Below, piece by piece: positions 23,017-30,480 of a stretch of DNA of 30,480 bases; the stretch's first letter is position 1; each line of letters starts with the position of its first letter. Below the pieces are notes generated by a model, which was given only the letters and a program-made list of their open reading frames with translations, had not been told where the DNA came from and searched no databases. The DNA lies in NCBI GenBank assembly GCA_964612085.1, contig CAZTCJ010000042.1, forward strand, positions 1-30,480, given 5' to 3'. A program made the position numbers and the translations under genes. The stretch is from CAZTCJ01 sp964612085 (GTDB lineage Bacteria > Pseudomonadota > Alphaproteobacteria > JAJFIK01).

Positions 23017-24015
23017 CTAAAGCGTGATGCCGTTCTGTGCCGCGAGATCCTTCAAGGGGATCTCCGGCCGGGCGCCGAAATGGCTGATCACTTCGGCCGC
23101 CGCCAGGCTCCCTAAGCGGCCGCATTGAGCAAGCGGCAGGCCCTGCGCTATCCCATAGAGGAAACCGGCCGCATACTGATCGCCCGCGCCGGTGGTGTCG
23201 ACCACCTTGTCCACTGGCTCTGCAGCGACCACATGCACCTCGCCGCCCTGGACCACGACCGATCCGTGTTCGGAGCGGGTCAGCGCCGCCACATCGCATT
23301 TGTCCCGCACGATTTGCAGCGCTTCGTCGAAAGACGCGGTTTCGTAAAGGGTGGTGATCTCCGCTTCGTTGGCGAACAGAATATCCACTTCCCGGTCGAT
23401 CAGATGCTTGAAGTCGTCCCGGTGGCGTTCGCAGCAGAAAGCGTCCGACAGGGTCAGCGCCACTTCGCCGCCGGCGCTGTGGGCCATGGCCGCCGCCTTG
23501 TAAAAGGCCTCCTTGGCGGGCGGCTGGTCGAACAGATAGCCTTCCAGATAGGTGATCGTGCTGGCGGTGATCAGGTCTTCCTGGACATCCGACGGCGACA
23601 GGGCCGCCGACGCGCCGAGGAAGGTGTTCATGGAGCGCTGGGCGTCCGGCGTGACCAGGATCAGGCAGCGGGCGGTCGGCGGGCCGTCGTTCAAAGGCGC
23701 CGTGGTGTAGGTGACGCCCGCCGCGCGCAGATCATGGGCGAAGACATCGCCGAGCTGGTCGTCGCGTACCTTGCCGATATAGGCGGCCTTGCCGCCGAAT
23801 GAGGCGATCCCGGCGATGGTGTTGGCCCCCGAACCGCCGGAAATCTCCTTGCCCGGGCCCATCCGGCCGTAGAGCGCCGTCGCCCGGTCCGCGTCAATCA
23901 GGGTCATGGCGCCCTTGGCGATATCGTTTTCCTTCAGAAACGAGTCGTCTGCATGGGAGAGAACATCGACGATGGCGTTGCCGATACCGGTGACGTCATA
24001 GGGAAACTGGGTCAT
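23017..24015 (-). CDS. PfkB-family carbohydrate/adenosine kinase
   Basis: This 332-residue kinase belongs to the ribokinase/PfkB family; the alphaproteobacterial subgroup is usually annotated as adenosine kinase, but substrate is not proven. N-terminal DVTGIGNAIVDVLSHAD and the substrate loop GGSGANTIAGIASFGG (about residues 60-75) are followed by YIGKVRDDQLGDVFAHDLRAAGV. ILFANEAEI lies in the centre. The C-terminal PfkB signature DTTGAGDQYAAGFLYG has catalytic Asp279 in GAGD. It converges on the DUF885 gene with a 7-bp gap and diverges from the small lipoprotein gene over about 250 bp, so it is probably transcribed alone. Confidence 0.9.
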   Translation of the reverse strand: MTQFPYDVTGIGNAIVDVLSHADDSFLKENDIAKGAMTLIDADRATALYGRMGPGKEISGGSGANTIAGIASFGGKAAYIGKVRDDQLGDVFAHDLRAAGVTYTTAPLNDGPPTARCLILVTPDAQRSMNTFLGASAALSPSDVQEDLITASTITYLEGYLFDQPPAKEAFYKAAAMAHSAGGEVALTLSDAFCCERHRDDFKHLIDREVDILFANEAEITTLYETASFDEALQIVRDKCDVAALTRSEHGSVVVQGGEVHVVAAEPVDKVVDTTGAGDQYAAGFLYGIAQGLPLAQCGRLGSLAAAEVISHFGARPEIPLKDLAAQNGITL

Positions 24016-24263
24016 GGGGCCTCTTCAAAGTCGGGAAAGAGCGCGGGCAGAGCGCCGCGCCGGGGCATGGGCGACGTTGTAACGGCTCCATGGGCCCTCT
24101 GCCAACAGGTGTATCGACCGGCTCTGTAACGAACCGGCCTTTCCTTCCGCCGTGTCATGTGTACAGTTTGAGAGTGTTCCAATGCGGGATTTGGCTCGGT
24201 GTGGTGTTTACAGGCTCGGCAACCAGGCAAAAGCGTGGGGCATAAGTGCAAGGAGTGCGTCAG

Positions 24264-24761
24264 GTGATCTCCGCCCAGACCAGATTGCGGCCTCTGACGG
24301 GCCGTAAAATGCGCGGGAATGTATTCGTCGCCTTGCTGTGCGCCATTCTTGGTGCCTGCTTCCTGGCCGATGATTCCGGCCTGCCCTGGCGCTCTACGGG
24401 CGACTCCGATGCGCCTGCCGGAAAGGGGCGCAAGACCGCGACCTCCATCCCTCTGGTCAAGGTGCCTGACATCGCGCAACTGCCGTCCCAGCCGCAAGAC
24501 GCGCTGATCGCCTATTTCGGCGAACCGAGCTTACGCCGTCAGGAAGACGGCGCGCAGTTCTGGACCTACACCAATGACCGCTGCCGCCTGTACTTCATCT
24601 TTTACGATGAGGGCGGCGGCGACTACCGGCTGCACCATTTCGAAGTCGAAACGGCCGGCGCCAAGCCCCCGACCTATGACGAGGAACTGCGGCTTTGCCT
24701 CGATCACGTGGCGCGCAGCCACCAATTGCCCCAAGAGATGAGGCTTGACGCCGAGTCCTGA
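24264..24761 (+). CDS. Small lipoprotein of unknown function
   Basis: The protein of about 165 residues has a membrane-targeting segment NVFVALLCAILGAC with a lipobox, so it is probably lipid-anchored at about Cys32. After a polar linker comes a small conserved-looking domain: PQDALIAYFGEPSLRRQEDGAQFWTYTNDRCRLYFIFYDE and YRLHHFEVE. Its GEPxxxRxEGxxxxWxYxxxxCxLxxFLY-like pattern resembles SmpA/OmlA-like lipoproteins in alphaproteobacteria. The GTG at 24264 has a good AAGGAG 8 nt upstream and is chosen. The ATG at 24309 would give a shorter 150-residue form with a more standard signal peptide but no ribosome site. No function can be assigned. Confidence 0.72.
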   Translation: MISAQTRLRPLTGRKMRGNVFVALLCAILGACFLADDSGLPWRSTGDSDAPAGKGRKTATSIPLVKVPDIAQLPSQPQDALIAYFGEPSLRRQEDGAQFWTYTNDRCRLYFIFYDEGGGDYRLHHFEVETAGAKPPTYDEELRLCLDHVARSHQLPQEMRLDAES

Positions 24762-24788
24762 TCCCGCCCGCCTGGTTGTGCGATAGAC

Positions 24789-25202
24789 TCAACGCGGGCG
24801 GCCATCGTCCTCGATCAGGGTCGAGGCGACATTGATGAAATTGCGCCCGGCCTCCCGCGCCTCGAAAACGGCTTCCCGCAAGGGGTGGCGTCCCCGGATC
24901 ATGGCAAGCCGCACCAGGATCGGCAGATTGACGCCCGCGATCACTTCCACCTGGGTATCGAACCGGGTCGAGAGCGCCAGATTGGACGGCGTCGCCCCGA
25001 ACATGTCGGTGAGCAAAATAACGCCCGCGCCGCAATCCACCTTTGCCACGGCTTTCGCGATCTGGTCCCGGCGGATATCGAGATCGTCATCCGCGGCGAT
25101 GCAGATGGTCTCGAGCGCCGGTTGCGGCCCGACCACATGTTCGACGGCGGCGACGAAATGCTCCGCAAGCTGACCGTGCGTGACAAGGACAAGGCCAATC
25201 AT
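24789..25202 (-). CDS. PTS EIIA protein, mannose family
   Basis: The 137-residue protein starts MIGLVLVTHGQLAEHFV, with the phosphorylatable His9 typical of EIIA-Man domains. It continues with GVILLTDMFGATPSNLAL, the usual second conserved segment, and VIAGVNLPILVRL. In alphaproteobacteria such proteins belong to a regulatory phosphotransferase chain (PtsP-HPr-EIIA) rather than sugar transport. Neither HPr nor HPr kinase nor RapZ lies beside it in this window, although these are its usual neighbours. It starts 39 bp after the hybrid histidine kinase, so the two may be co-transcribed. The ATG at 25200-25202 is the natural start. Confidence 0.92.
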   Translation of the reverse strand: MIGLVLVTHGQLAEHFVAAVEHVVGPQPALETICIAADDDLDIRRDQIAKAVAKVDCGAGVILLTDMFGATPSNLALSTRFDTQVEVIAGVNLPILVRLAMIRGRHPLREAVFEAREAGRNFINVASTLIEDDGRPR

Positions 25203-25241
25203 GAAATCACCGGTATGCGCATGCTCTTCTGCATCACGGCA

Positions 25242-27011
25242 TCAAAACCCTATGGCCGGACGGGGCGGTTTTTCCCGGCGCATGGGTGTGACCGGCGCCC
25301 GCGCCAGAGCCGCTCTGATTTCGCTGACCAAAGCGGAGGCCTCGAACGGTTTGGAGATGTAGCCGGTCATGCCCTTGGCCAGGAACCGTTCCCGGTCCCC
25401 CGGCATGGCCTGAGCCGTCACGGCGATCACCGGCAGATGGGCGAAGCCGCCGCCCATCGCTCGAATGCGTTCGAAGGCCTTCTGCCCGTCCATGACCGGC
25501 ATCTGAATATCCATCAGGACCAGGTCGAAATCCTCGCCCTGGACCGCACCGATGGCGTCAAGGCCGTTCTCCACCAGAGAGACCCGGCAGTCCAGGGTTT
25601 CCAGGATGCTGCGGGCGACCACCTGATTGGTGCGGTCATCCTCGGCCACCAGCACTTTGAGCCCCGAGAGCGAGGATTCCCATCCGCCCGGCTCGGCGCT
25701 GCGCTGGGGGGCGAGGCTTTCGGCCACGGGCAGATCGATCTCGGCACGGAAGGTCGCGCCCTGGCCCGGCGCGCTTTCGACTGTCAGCCGCCCGCCCATG
25801 ACGTCGATCATCTGCTTGGAAATGGCAAGGCCAAGGCCCGAGCCGCTGCGGCTTTCCCGCTCCGGATCGCCGACCCGCTCGAACCGCTTGAACAGGCGCT
25901 CCTGATCGTCCGCGCTGATGCCGGGGCCGGTGTCGGCCACCTCGATCGTCAGCAGGCACTGTCCTTGTCCGGACGGCTTGGCGGCCATGCGCACGGTCAC
26001 CGCGCCCGTATCCGTGTATTTCAGCGCATTTGACAGGAGGTTCAGAACCACCTGGCGGATCCGTGCGGCGTCGCCCGACAACAGCAGGTCCTTCGGGATG
26101 GTCGTTTCCCGGATGAGCCGCAGCTTCTTTTCCTGGGCTTGGGCTTCGTGCAGGAAGATGACGTCCTCGATCTCCTTGCGCGGGCTGAACGGCGCGATAT
26201 CGAGGCTGATGCGGCCCGCCTCGAGCTTGGAGAAATCCAGCACGTCATCGAGAATATGCATGAGCGCATGACTCGATTCCAGGGCGATCTGGACCCGATC
26301 GCGAATCTCCGGCGGCGGATTTTTTTCCATGACCAGCGAGAGCATGCCGGTGATGCCGTTCATGGGCGTGCGGATTTCATGGCTCATATTGGCCAGGAAG
26401 CGGGTCTTGGCCTCATTGGCGGCAAGAGCCTGCTGGCTCGCCTTGGCGAGCTTGACGGTGGTGATCTGGTTGACGGCATGAAAGACGATGGTGGCAAGCA
26501 TGGTGGCCGCCGCCGTGATGATCAGGCTGCCCATGGCCGAATGGGCCCAGACATCCGGATCGAGCCTGTGGATCGGCGGGCCGACCTCATGCCGGAGCAG
26601 ATAAAAGGCGATATAGGTCGCGATCACGATCGTGCAGGCCGCGAGCGACCACCAGCGCCCGAGCAGAAGCCCCGCGAGCAAGGGCAGCAAAATCAAATAA
26701 AAGGATGAGGGGGCCAGAAGGCCACCGACAGTAATGAGCACGAACAGAATGTTGCCGTAGACCGCCAGCAAAAACGCCTTGGCGGCCAAAGGCATATTGT
26801 TGGTCGTGTAGTAGATGAGCGGTGCCAGCAGCATCAGGGACGGCAGGAACAGGGTCGTCGTGATGATCACCGGCGCTTCATTGAAAGAGCTCAGTACAGA
26901 GACGGCCGAAAGCGTTCCGCCGATCCAGAAGATGAAGGAAAAGGCGACCAGAACCCAGGCGCGGCCATGCTCGAGCGTTCTGATCTCGGGAAACAGTCTC
27001 GGGAAGGCCAC
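25242..27011 (-). CDS. Hybrid sensor histidine kinase with six membrane helices
   Basis: The 589-residue protein has about six hydrophobic segments (roughly 16-38, 47-67, 76-98, 102-118, 121-140, 160-180) and no large periplasmic domain. A dimerisation/phosphoacceptor domain has ANMSHEIRTPMNGI (His211). The HATPase domain has NLLSNALKYTDTG (N box), EVADTGPGIS (G1), and GSGLGLAISKQMID (G2). A C-terminal receiver spans about residues 451-570: acidic pocket EDD (457-459), phosphoacceptor Asp501 in LMDIQMPVMDG, Thr532 and Lys554. The start is a GTG at 27009-27011 preceded by AGAGGG 7 nt upstream. No separate response regulator or phosphotransfer protein lies nearby, so the signal and output are unknown. 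It is just upstream of the EIIA gene. Confidence 0.94.
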   Translation of the reverse strand: MAFPRLFPEIRTLEHGRAWVLVAFSFIFWIGGTLSAVSVLSSFNEAPVIITTTLFLPSLMLLAPLIYYTTNNMPLAAKAFLLAVYGNILFVLITVGGLLAPSSFYLILLPLLAGLLLGRWWSLAACTIVIATYIAFYLLRHEVGPPIHRLDPDVWAHSAMGSLIITAAATMLATIVFHAVNQITTVKLAKASQQALAANEAKTRFLANMSHEIRTPMNGITGMLSLVMEKNPPPEIRDRVQIALESSHALMHILDDVLDFSKLEAGRISLDIAPFSPRKEIEDVIFLHEAQAQEKKLRLIRETTIPKDLLLSGDAARIRQVVLNLLSNALKYTDTGAVTVRMAAKPSGQGQCLLTIEVADTGPGISADDQERLFKRFERVGDPERESRSGSGLGLAISKQMIDVMGGRLTVESAPGQGATFRAEIDLPVAESLAPQRSAEPGGWESSLSGLKVLVAEDDRTNQVVARSILETLDCRVSLVENGLDAIGAVQGEDFDLVLMDIQMPVMDGQKAFERIRAMGGGFAHLPVIAVTAQAMPGDRERFLAKGMTGYISKPFEASALVSEIRAALARAPVTPMRREKPPRPAIGF

Positions 27012-27271
27012 GTGGAACCCTCTTGCTTGCAGGTTTTTGCATCATCCCGGTGAAGGGGAAGTGACGGGCCTTGGTTTGCGGGGATGCGGCATCACCACAG
27101 GCGGCAATCACGTTCCAGGACACGAGAAACCACACTCTGCAATCGGATACGGGCCGGACGCAAGGCCGTTTCCAAGGAAATTACAGACAATTCGTCAGTG
27201 TTTTCCAAGCCTTTGACGTACCGCTTTTTTTCCAGCCGGCGATCTGCCGGGCGCGAGACGCTGCCGGGTGC

Positions 27272-27928
27272 TCAAGCCTCCGGCGGCGGGGTCTTTTCCT
27301 TGAAGGCGCACAGATCGGCGACCCTGCAGGCCGGGCAGTCGGGCTTACGCGCCTTGCAGACATAGCGGCCATGCAGGATCAGCCAGTGGTGGGCATGGCG
27401 GCGATACGCATCCGGAACGATTTTCAACAGCTTTTCTTCTACTTCGAGCGGGGTCTTGCCGGGCGCCATGCCCGTGCGGTTCCCGACACGGAAGATGTGG
27501 GTATCCACCGCGATGGTCGGTTCGCCGAAAGCGATGTTGAGCACCACATTGGCGGTCTTGCGGCCCACGCCCGGCAGGGCCTCCAATGCCGCCCGGTCCT
27601 GGGGCACGGCGCCGCCATGGTCCTTGATCAGCGCTTCGCTCAGGGCAATGACGTTCTTGGCCTTGGTCTTGTAAAGCCCGATGGTGCGGATGGTGTCGCG
27701 CACGGTGTCCTCCCCTAGGGCGGTCATCTTGGCGGGCGTATCGGCCTTGGCGAAAAGCGGCCCGGTCGCCTTGTTCACGCCCTTGTCGGTGGCCTGGGCC
27801 GACAAGACCACCGCCACCAGCAGGGTATAAGGGTTGACGTAATCGAGTTCTCCCTTGGGTTCGGGATCGGCGTCGGCGAGCCGCGCGAAAAAGGCCTCGA
27901 TCTGGGCGTGGGTCATGCGCCGGCGCAT
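27272..27928 (-). CDS. nth: Endonuclease III (DNA glycosylase/AP lyase)
   Basis: Nth excises oxidised pyrimidines in base excision repair and nicks at the abasic site. The 218-residue protein has VVLSAQATDKGVNKAT, the helix-hairpin-helix LPGVGRKTANVVLNIAFG with catalytic Lys124, and IAVDTHIFRVGNR with catalytic Asp142. The [4Fe-4S] cluster site is C-x6-C-x2-C-x5-C at Cys191, 198, 201 and 207, matching the family. The ATG at 27928 overlaps the dapB stop by one base (TGATG), so the two are translationally coupled. A second Met four codons later (MTHAQIEAFF) is also possible. Confidence 0.97.
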   Translation of the reverse strand: MRRRMTHAQIEAFFARLADADPEPKGELDYVNPYTLLVAVVLSAQATDKGVNKATGPLFAKADTPAKMTALGEDTVRDTIRTIGLYKTKAKNVIALSEALIKDHGGAVPQDRAALEALPGVGRKTANVVLNIAFGEPTIAVDTHIFRVGNRTGMAPGKTPLEVEEKLLKIVPDAYRRHAHHWLILHGRYVCKARKPDCPACRVADLCAFKEKTPPPEA

Positions 27929-28752
27929 CAGGCCTGACCCTCGATGGCTTCGGCGAGCACGTCCTGCATGGAATAGTGGCCTGGCGCTCTGCCCTGGGCC
28001 CAGCGCGCGGCCAGCAGCGCGCCATGGGCGAACAAAGCCCGGTCTTCCGCTTTGTGGCTCAGTTCGATGCGCTCGGCGGGCCCTGCGAAAATCACCGTGT
28101 GCTCGCCGATGACGCTGCCGCCGCGCAAGGCCGTGAAGCCGATCTGGCCGGGCTGGCGCGGGCCGGTCTGCCCGAAACGGGGCTGATCCGTATGCGCCGC
28201 CAGATCGATCTGGCGGCCCCGGGCCACGGCTTCCCCGAGCATCAGCGCGGTGCCGGACGGCGCGTCGACCTTGTGCTTGTGGTGCATCTCAAGAATTTCG
28301 ATGTCGAAGTCCTGTTCGAGGGCGCGGGCCGCCCGCTCCGCCAGGCCGCACAACAGATTGACCCCGACACTGAAATTACCGGCCCGGACGATCGCCGTTT
28401 TGCGGGCCGCTGCGTCAATGAGATCGAGCGCCTCTGCCGTGAAGCCGGTAGTGCCGATGATGTGAAACAGCCCGTGATCCGCGGCGAAGGCCGCGTGGGC
28501 GCAGGTGGCGTCGGGCGTGGTGAAATCGATCAGGCCGTCGGCCCCTTTCATGGCTTTGGCCGGATCGGCGGTGATGGCGATGCCGAGCGGCCCAGCGCCC
28601 GCGAGCGTGCCCGCATCCGCGCCCATATGGGGGCTGCCCGGCGCCTCGCTCGCGCCGGTGAGGCACAGGCCGTCCGTTTGATCGATCAGCCGGACAAGGG
28701 TGCGGCCCATGCGCCCGCCCGCGCCCGCAATGGCGAGGTTTAAATCACCCAT
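27928..28752 (-). CDS. dapB: 4-hydroxy-tetrahydrodipicolinate reductase
   Basis: DapB reduces hydroxy-tetrahydrodipicolinate in lysine and diaminopimelate synthesis. The frame is open to 28947, but the ATG at 28752 gives the standard N-terminus MGDLNLAIAGAGGRMGRTLV, with the dinucleotide loop AGAGGRMG (9-16), and 274 residues. Further features are GLIDFTTPDATCAHAAFA, IIGTTGF, the catalytic segment EMHHKHKVDAPSGTAL (His157/His158 and Lys161), and GFTALRGGSVIGEHTVIFAG. It is the first gene of the dapB-nth pair and faces an AT-rich gene-free region that should hold its promoter. Confidence 0.96.
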   Translation of the reverse strand: MGDLNLAIAGAGGRMGRTLVRLIDQTDGLCLTGASEAPGSPHMGADAGTLAGAGPLGIAITADPAKAMKGADGLIDFTTPDATCAHAAFAADHGLFHIIGTTGFTAEALDLIDAAARKTAIVRAGNFSVGVNLLCGLAERAARALEQDFDIEILEMHHKHKVDAPSGTALMLGEAVARGRQIDLAAHTDQPRFGQTGPRQPGQIGFTALRGGSVIGEHTVIFAGPAERIELSHKAEDRALFAHGALLAARWAQGRAPGHYSMQDVLAEAIEGQA

Positions 28753-29062
28753 GAAATTTCCCGTCTTCGTAATCCGTTTCCCCGGGCCTGGAAGGCGCCC
28801 GGCCGAGTCCTGTGAAGCGGGACTGTGCCTCAAGGCCGCGCGGTGCGCCAGGGCCCGGTTTCGCTGGCTTGCAAGGATTGCAAAGACCAAAAAAATCATC
28901 AGAGTTCGTGAAATTATATAAATTTTGAGATTACGGGCAGTGTTCAAATATACCGAAGAAAAGATTCGAGATATTTATGCCCCTTCGGTCAAAACAGTTC
29001 AAAAATATTTTTAAATGCCTGTCGTATCATAAGATTTATTTCGGAGCGTAAGTTAAACTTCA

Positions 29063-29092
29063 TTGCTTTTATGTCATTTTCATGCGTATACT
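29063..29092 (+). promoter_or_regulatory. Candidate sigma-70-type promoter for the terminal gene
   Basis: TTGCTT (29063-29068) and TATACT (29087-29092) are separated by 18 bp. The -10 fits well, the -35 only in its TTG. It would give a leader of about 300 nt before the ATG at 29399, containing the two GTGACGTTG copies near its start and the hairpins at 29250-29292. Weak evidence. Confidence 0.3.
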
Positions 29093-29249
29093 ACTGTGAC
29101 GTTGCCGCAGATCGCGACAATAACTCCAGGTGACGTTGTCCCAACCGTGGCGTCAGCCTGCCGGGAAAAGGGCAGGACCGCTGCGCTCCATAGAGGGGAG
29201 ACGAGTCATGCAAGGTCCTGGAACGACTGCTGGATAAAGGCGTTTAAGC

Positions 29250-29292
29250 GAGCCCGTATGAGGGCTTTCGCGGGCCGGATTCTCCGGCCCGC
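29250..29292 (+). other. Two adjacent hairpins in the leader of the terminal gene
   Basis: AGCCC/GGGCT encloses a 6-nt loop (29250-29265). Four bases later comes a perfect 10-bp GC stem with a 3-nt loop (29270-29279 with 29283-29292). No T-run follows on either strand, so this is not a standard intrinsic terminator. It could be a leader structure or a small RNA. Confidence 0.45.
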
Positions 29293-29398
29293 ATCCTCTA
29301 CCTCCGATTTGAATATTGTTTCTCCCCTAAATTTCCTGGAAAGTCCTGCTCCATTGTTTGGCAGCAATGGGTAAAGGATTGCAAAGGGGTTCGGGGGA

Positions 29399-30430
29399 AT
29401 GTTTCGGTTTTTTGAGCGCCTCAGGCATAATTTCACAGGCGCGCGCGCGATTTTTCTTTATGTCCTTATTCCCGTTCTTATCGCGATCGCTCTCGAAGTC
29501 TCGCTGGCGATCTATCTCTCAAACAATCCAGAGAAAATAGACTGGTTCACCCCGCGCACGATTATCGTCGAAGCGGCGGAAAGCGCCGAAAAAGCTCAAC
29601 GCTTGCAGGCCTATCGCGATAATTTCATAGCCTCCCTCTGGGAGGACATTCTGTTTTTCAGTACCGCCGGGATGATTTCGCTTGCCTTGAGCTTCTTTGT
29701 GTCATTGCGCTCGGTGCCGATCACGGAGCGTATCTCCCGCCTGTTTTCCAGTAACAAAATAACGAACGAGTCGAGCGCTTATGTGGCGAGCAAGATCGAC
29801 CATATGCTTGTTTTCGGCCGCAAAGCCAAGATCGAGATCTTCGTTACCTCATATGACAGTATACTGAATGCGTTTCGTCTTGAGGTCTGGACAGAGCTTC
29901 ATTTGCAAAATATGGTGAAGGATGCTGACTATAATGGCCCCTTTAATTTCAAGCTGTTTTTTGACGATTACGATCCGCCGTCGTCCGTCTACGAATATCG
30001 TGGCGGTATCATCGAGTTGCTTTTGAATGGTACGAACGGCTCGGACGACGAGCAATGGCTTGTAAAGCCAACAGAAAACTTCAAGGGACTCACTTACAGC
30101 ATAAAACGCAACATATCGATTGCGCCGAATGCTACCAGGAAATTCAAATACCGATACTGGGCTTGGAACATTATCGGCTCCCCACTGATCATAGATATGG
30201 TGCGGTATACGGAGAATATCGAGATTGTCCTGCACAACGCGGCCGATAGCATTCCGTTGGGCGTTTGTTTGTCCCAGGACGGCTCCGATGTGACTAAGAA
30301 GACGATTATGCCAAGCGGTAACGCGACCTTGGCGGAACAGTTTGTGGTCACACCGGATACCGGACCTGTCAGCATCATGCTTTATGCCAAAGAGGGCGAT
30401 TACTTAAAAGATGAGTATCCTGATTTTTAA
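29399..30430 (+). CDS. Unrecognised two-TM membrane protein with large C-terminal beta-rich domain
   Basis: I do not recognise this 343-residue protein. Helix 1 spans about residues 17-40 (AIFLYVLIPVLIAIALEV) and helix 2 about 84-103 (ILFFSTAGMISLALSFFVSL), with a charged 43-residue loop between them. By the positive-inside rule (FRFFERLRH at the start; LRSVPITERISR after helix 2) the loop is periplasmic, and the remaining ~240 residues are cytoplasmic. That domain is rich in alternating hydrophobic residues typical of strands (AKIEIFVTSYDSIL, FNFKLFFDDYDPPSS, TRKFKYRYWAWNII). Codon use is more AT-rich than in its neighbours (for example AAA, AAT, ATA), suggesting later acquisition. It stands alone after an AT-rich leader. 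AAAGGGG lies about 10 nt before the ATG. Confidence 0.8.
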   Translation: MFRFFERLRHNFTGARAIFLYVLIPVLIAIALEVSLAIYLSNNPEKIDWFTPRTIIVEAAESAEKAQRLQAYRDNFIASLWEDILFFSTAGMISLALSFFVSLRSVPITERISRLFSSNKITNESSAYVASKIDHMLVFGRKAKIEIFVTSYDSILNAFRLEVWTELHLQNMVKDADYNGPFNFKLFFDDYDPPSSVYEYRGGIIELLLNGTNGSDDEQWLVKPTENFKGLTYSIKRNISIAPNATRKFKYRYWAWNIIGSPLIIDMVRYTENIEIVLHNAADSIPLGVCLSQDGSDVTKKTIMPSGNATLAEQFVVTPDTGPVSIMLYAKEGDYLKDEYPDF

Positions 30431-30480
30431 ATAGCGCTCTACCCTGCCCCAAGGGGCGGTCTGGATAGGCCCCTGGTTGT

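Larger units (their letters stand above)
28753..29398. other. AT-rich gene-free region between dapB and the terminal two-TM gene
   Basis: This 646-bp stretch separates two diverging genes. From about 28880 to 29090 the sequence is strongly AT-rich, unlike the rest of the window. A perfect TATAAT (minus, 28918-28913) lies upstream of dapB but without a good -35. A plus-strand promoter candidate is at 29063-29092. A 9-mer GTGACGTTG occurs twice, at 29096-29104 and 29130-29138. Two hairpins follow at 29250-29292. Small frames exist on both strands but none has a credible start, family match or codon pattern. It probably holds the dapB promoter and a long leader for the gene at 29399. Confidence 0.5.

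Noticed and set aside
24764..24801. 8-bp GC stem (CCGCCCGC/GCGGGCGG) between the converging lipoprotein and EIIA genes
   Set aside because: The loop is 22 nt, no T-run follows on either side, and one arm lies in the EIIA coding end where GC-rich codons are expected.
28753..28947. In-frame N-terminal extension of dapB by 65 residues, including a hydrophobic stretch
   Set aside because: The DapB dinucleotide-binding motif begins directly after the ATG at 28752, and the extension has no family counterpart; it overlaps the AT-rich promoter region.
29245..29300. Resemblance of GAGCCCGTATGAGGG to the start of a group II intron domain V
   Set aside because: The returning strand and GNRA tetraloop of domain V are missing, and no intron reverse transcriptase is nearby.
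30446..30457. GCCCC-AA-GGGGC inverted repeat after the terminal gene
   Set aside because: The loop is too tight for the full stem and there is no T-run; the window ends before context can be judged.

Overview
The window comes from a GC-rich alphaproteobacterium. Its gene order is the alphaproteobacterial replication-origin neighbourhood: rho-hemJ-hemH-hemE on the minus strand, then a pyruvate dikinase regulatory protein (the Rickettsia RP001 homologue), maf, aroE, coaE and dnaQ on the plus strand, then secB, fxsA and a Tim44-like gene. The order resembles Rhodospirillales, Sneathiellales or Kordiimonadales type genomes, but I cannot name a genus. Apart from the last 1.7 kb the window is dense, ordinary chromosomal core.

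Layout. (1) 1-3360, minus: 5' end of rho and the haem operon hemE-hemH-hemJ, closed by an intrinsic terminator. (2) 3361-4036: a gene-free region between hemE and the RP001 homologue. This is the position of oriC in Caulobacter and Rickettsia, and here it has an AT-rich patch and several DnaA-box-like 9-mers. Its right-hand part holds two related, mutually inverted palindromic elements bounded by CTAGTGT/ACACTAG. (3) 4037-7737, plus: ppsR-maf-aroE-coaE-dnaQ. (4) 7757-9935: secB and fxsA (minus), diverging from the Tim44-like gene. (5) 9216-11889, plus: Tim44-like, mltA and smr, an envelope cluster. (6) 11909-14220: a ZntB/CorA-type transporter (minus), and a secreted coiled protein next to an OmpA-type lipoprotein (plus). 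(7) 14235-16107, minus: hslV-hslU. (8) 16282-21585, plus: hisB-hisH-hisA-hisF, a 58-residue zinc-ribbon-like protein with its own terminator, a CYTH-CHAD protein, then hisE. (9) 21615-25202: a DUF885 lipoprotein, a PfkB/adenosine-type kinase (minus), a small lipoprotein, and a mannose-family EIIA protein (minus). (10) 25242-28752, minus: a six-TM hybrid histidine kinase, nth and dapB. (11) 28753-30480: an AT-rich gene-free stretch, then an unrecognised two-TM protein whose composition differs from the rest.

Most genes form known functional units: haem synthesis, origin-linked housekeeping, the HslVU protease, the second half of histidine synthesis, and peptidoglycan/envelope maintenance. The most notable non-coding signal is the inverted pair of palindromic elements at 3854-4020. 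They share an asymmetric 3-by-6-nt internal loop, and all six stem pairs that differ between them are compensated on both arms. They lie inside the presumed origin region and end 16 bp before ppsR. The least explained gene is the two-TM protein at 29399-30430. No tRNA, rRNA, CRISPR array or complete insertion sequence was seen.
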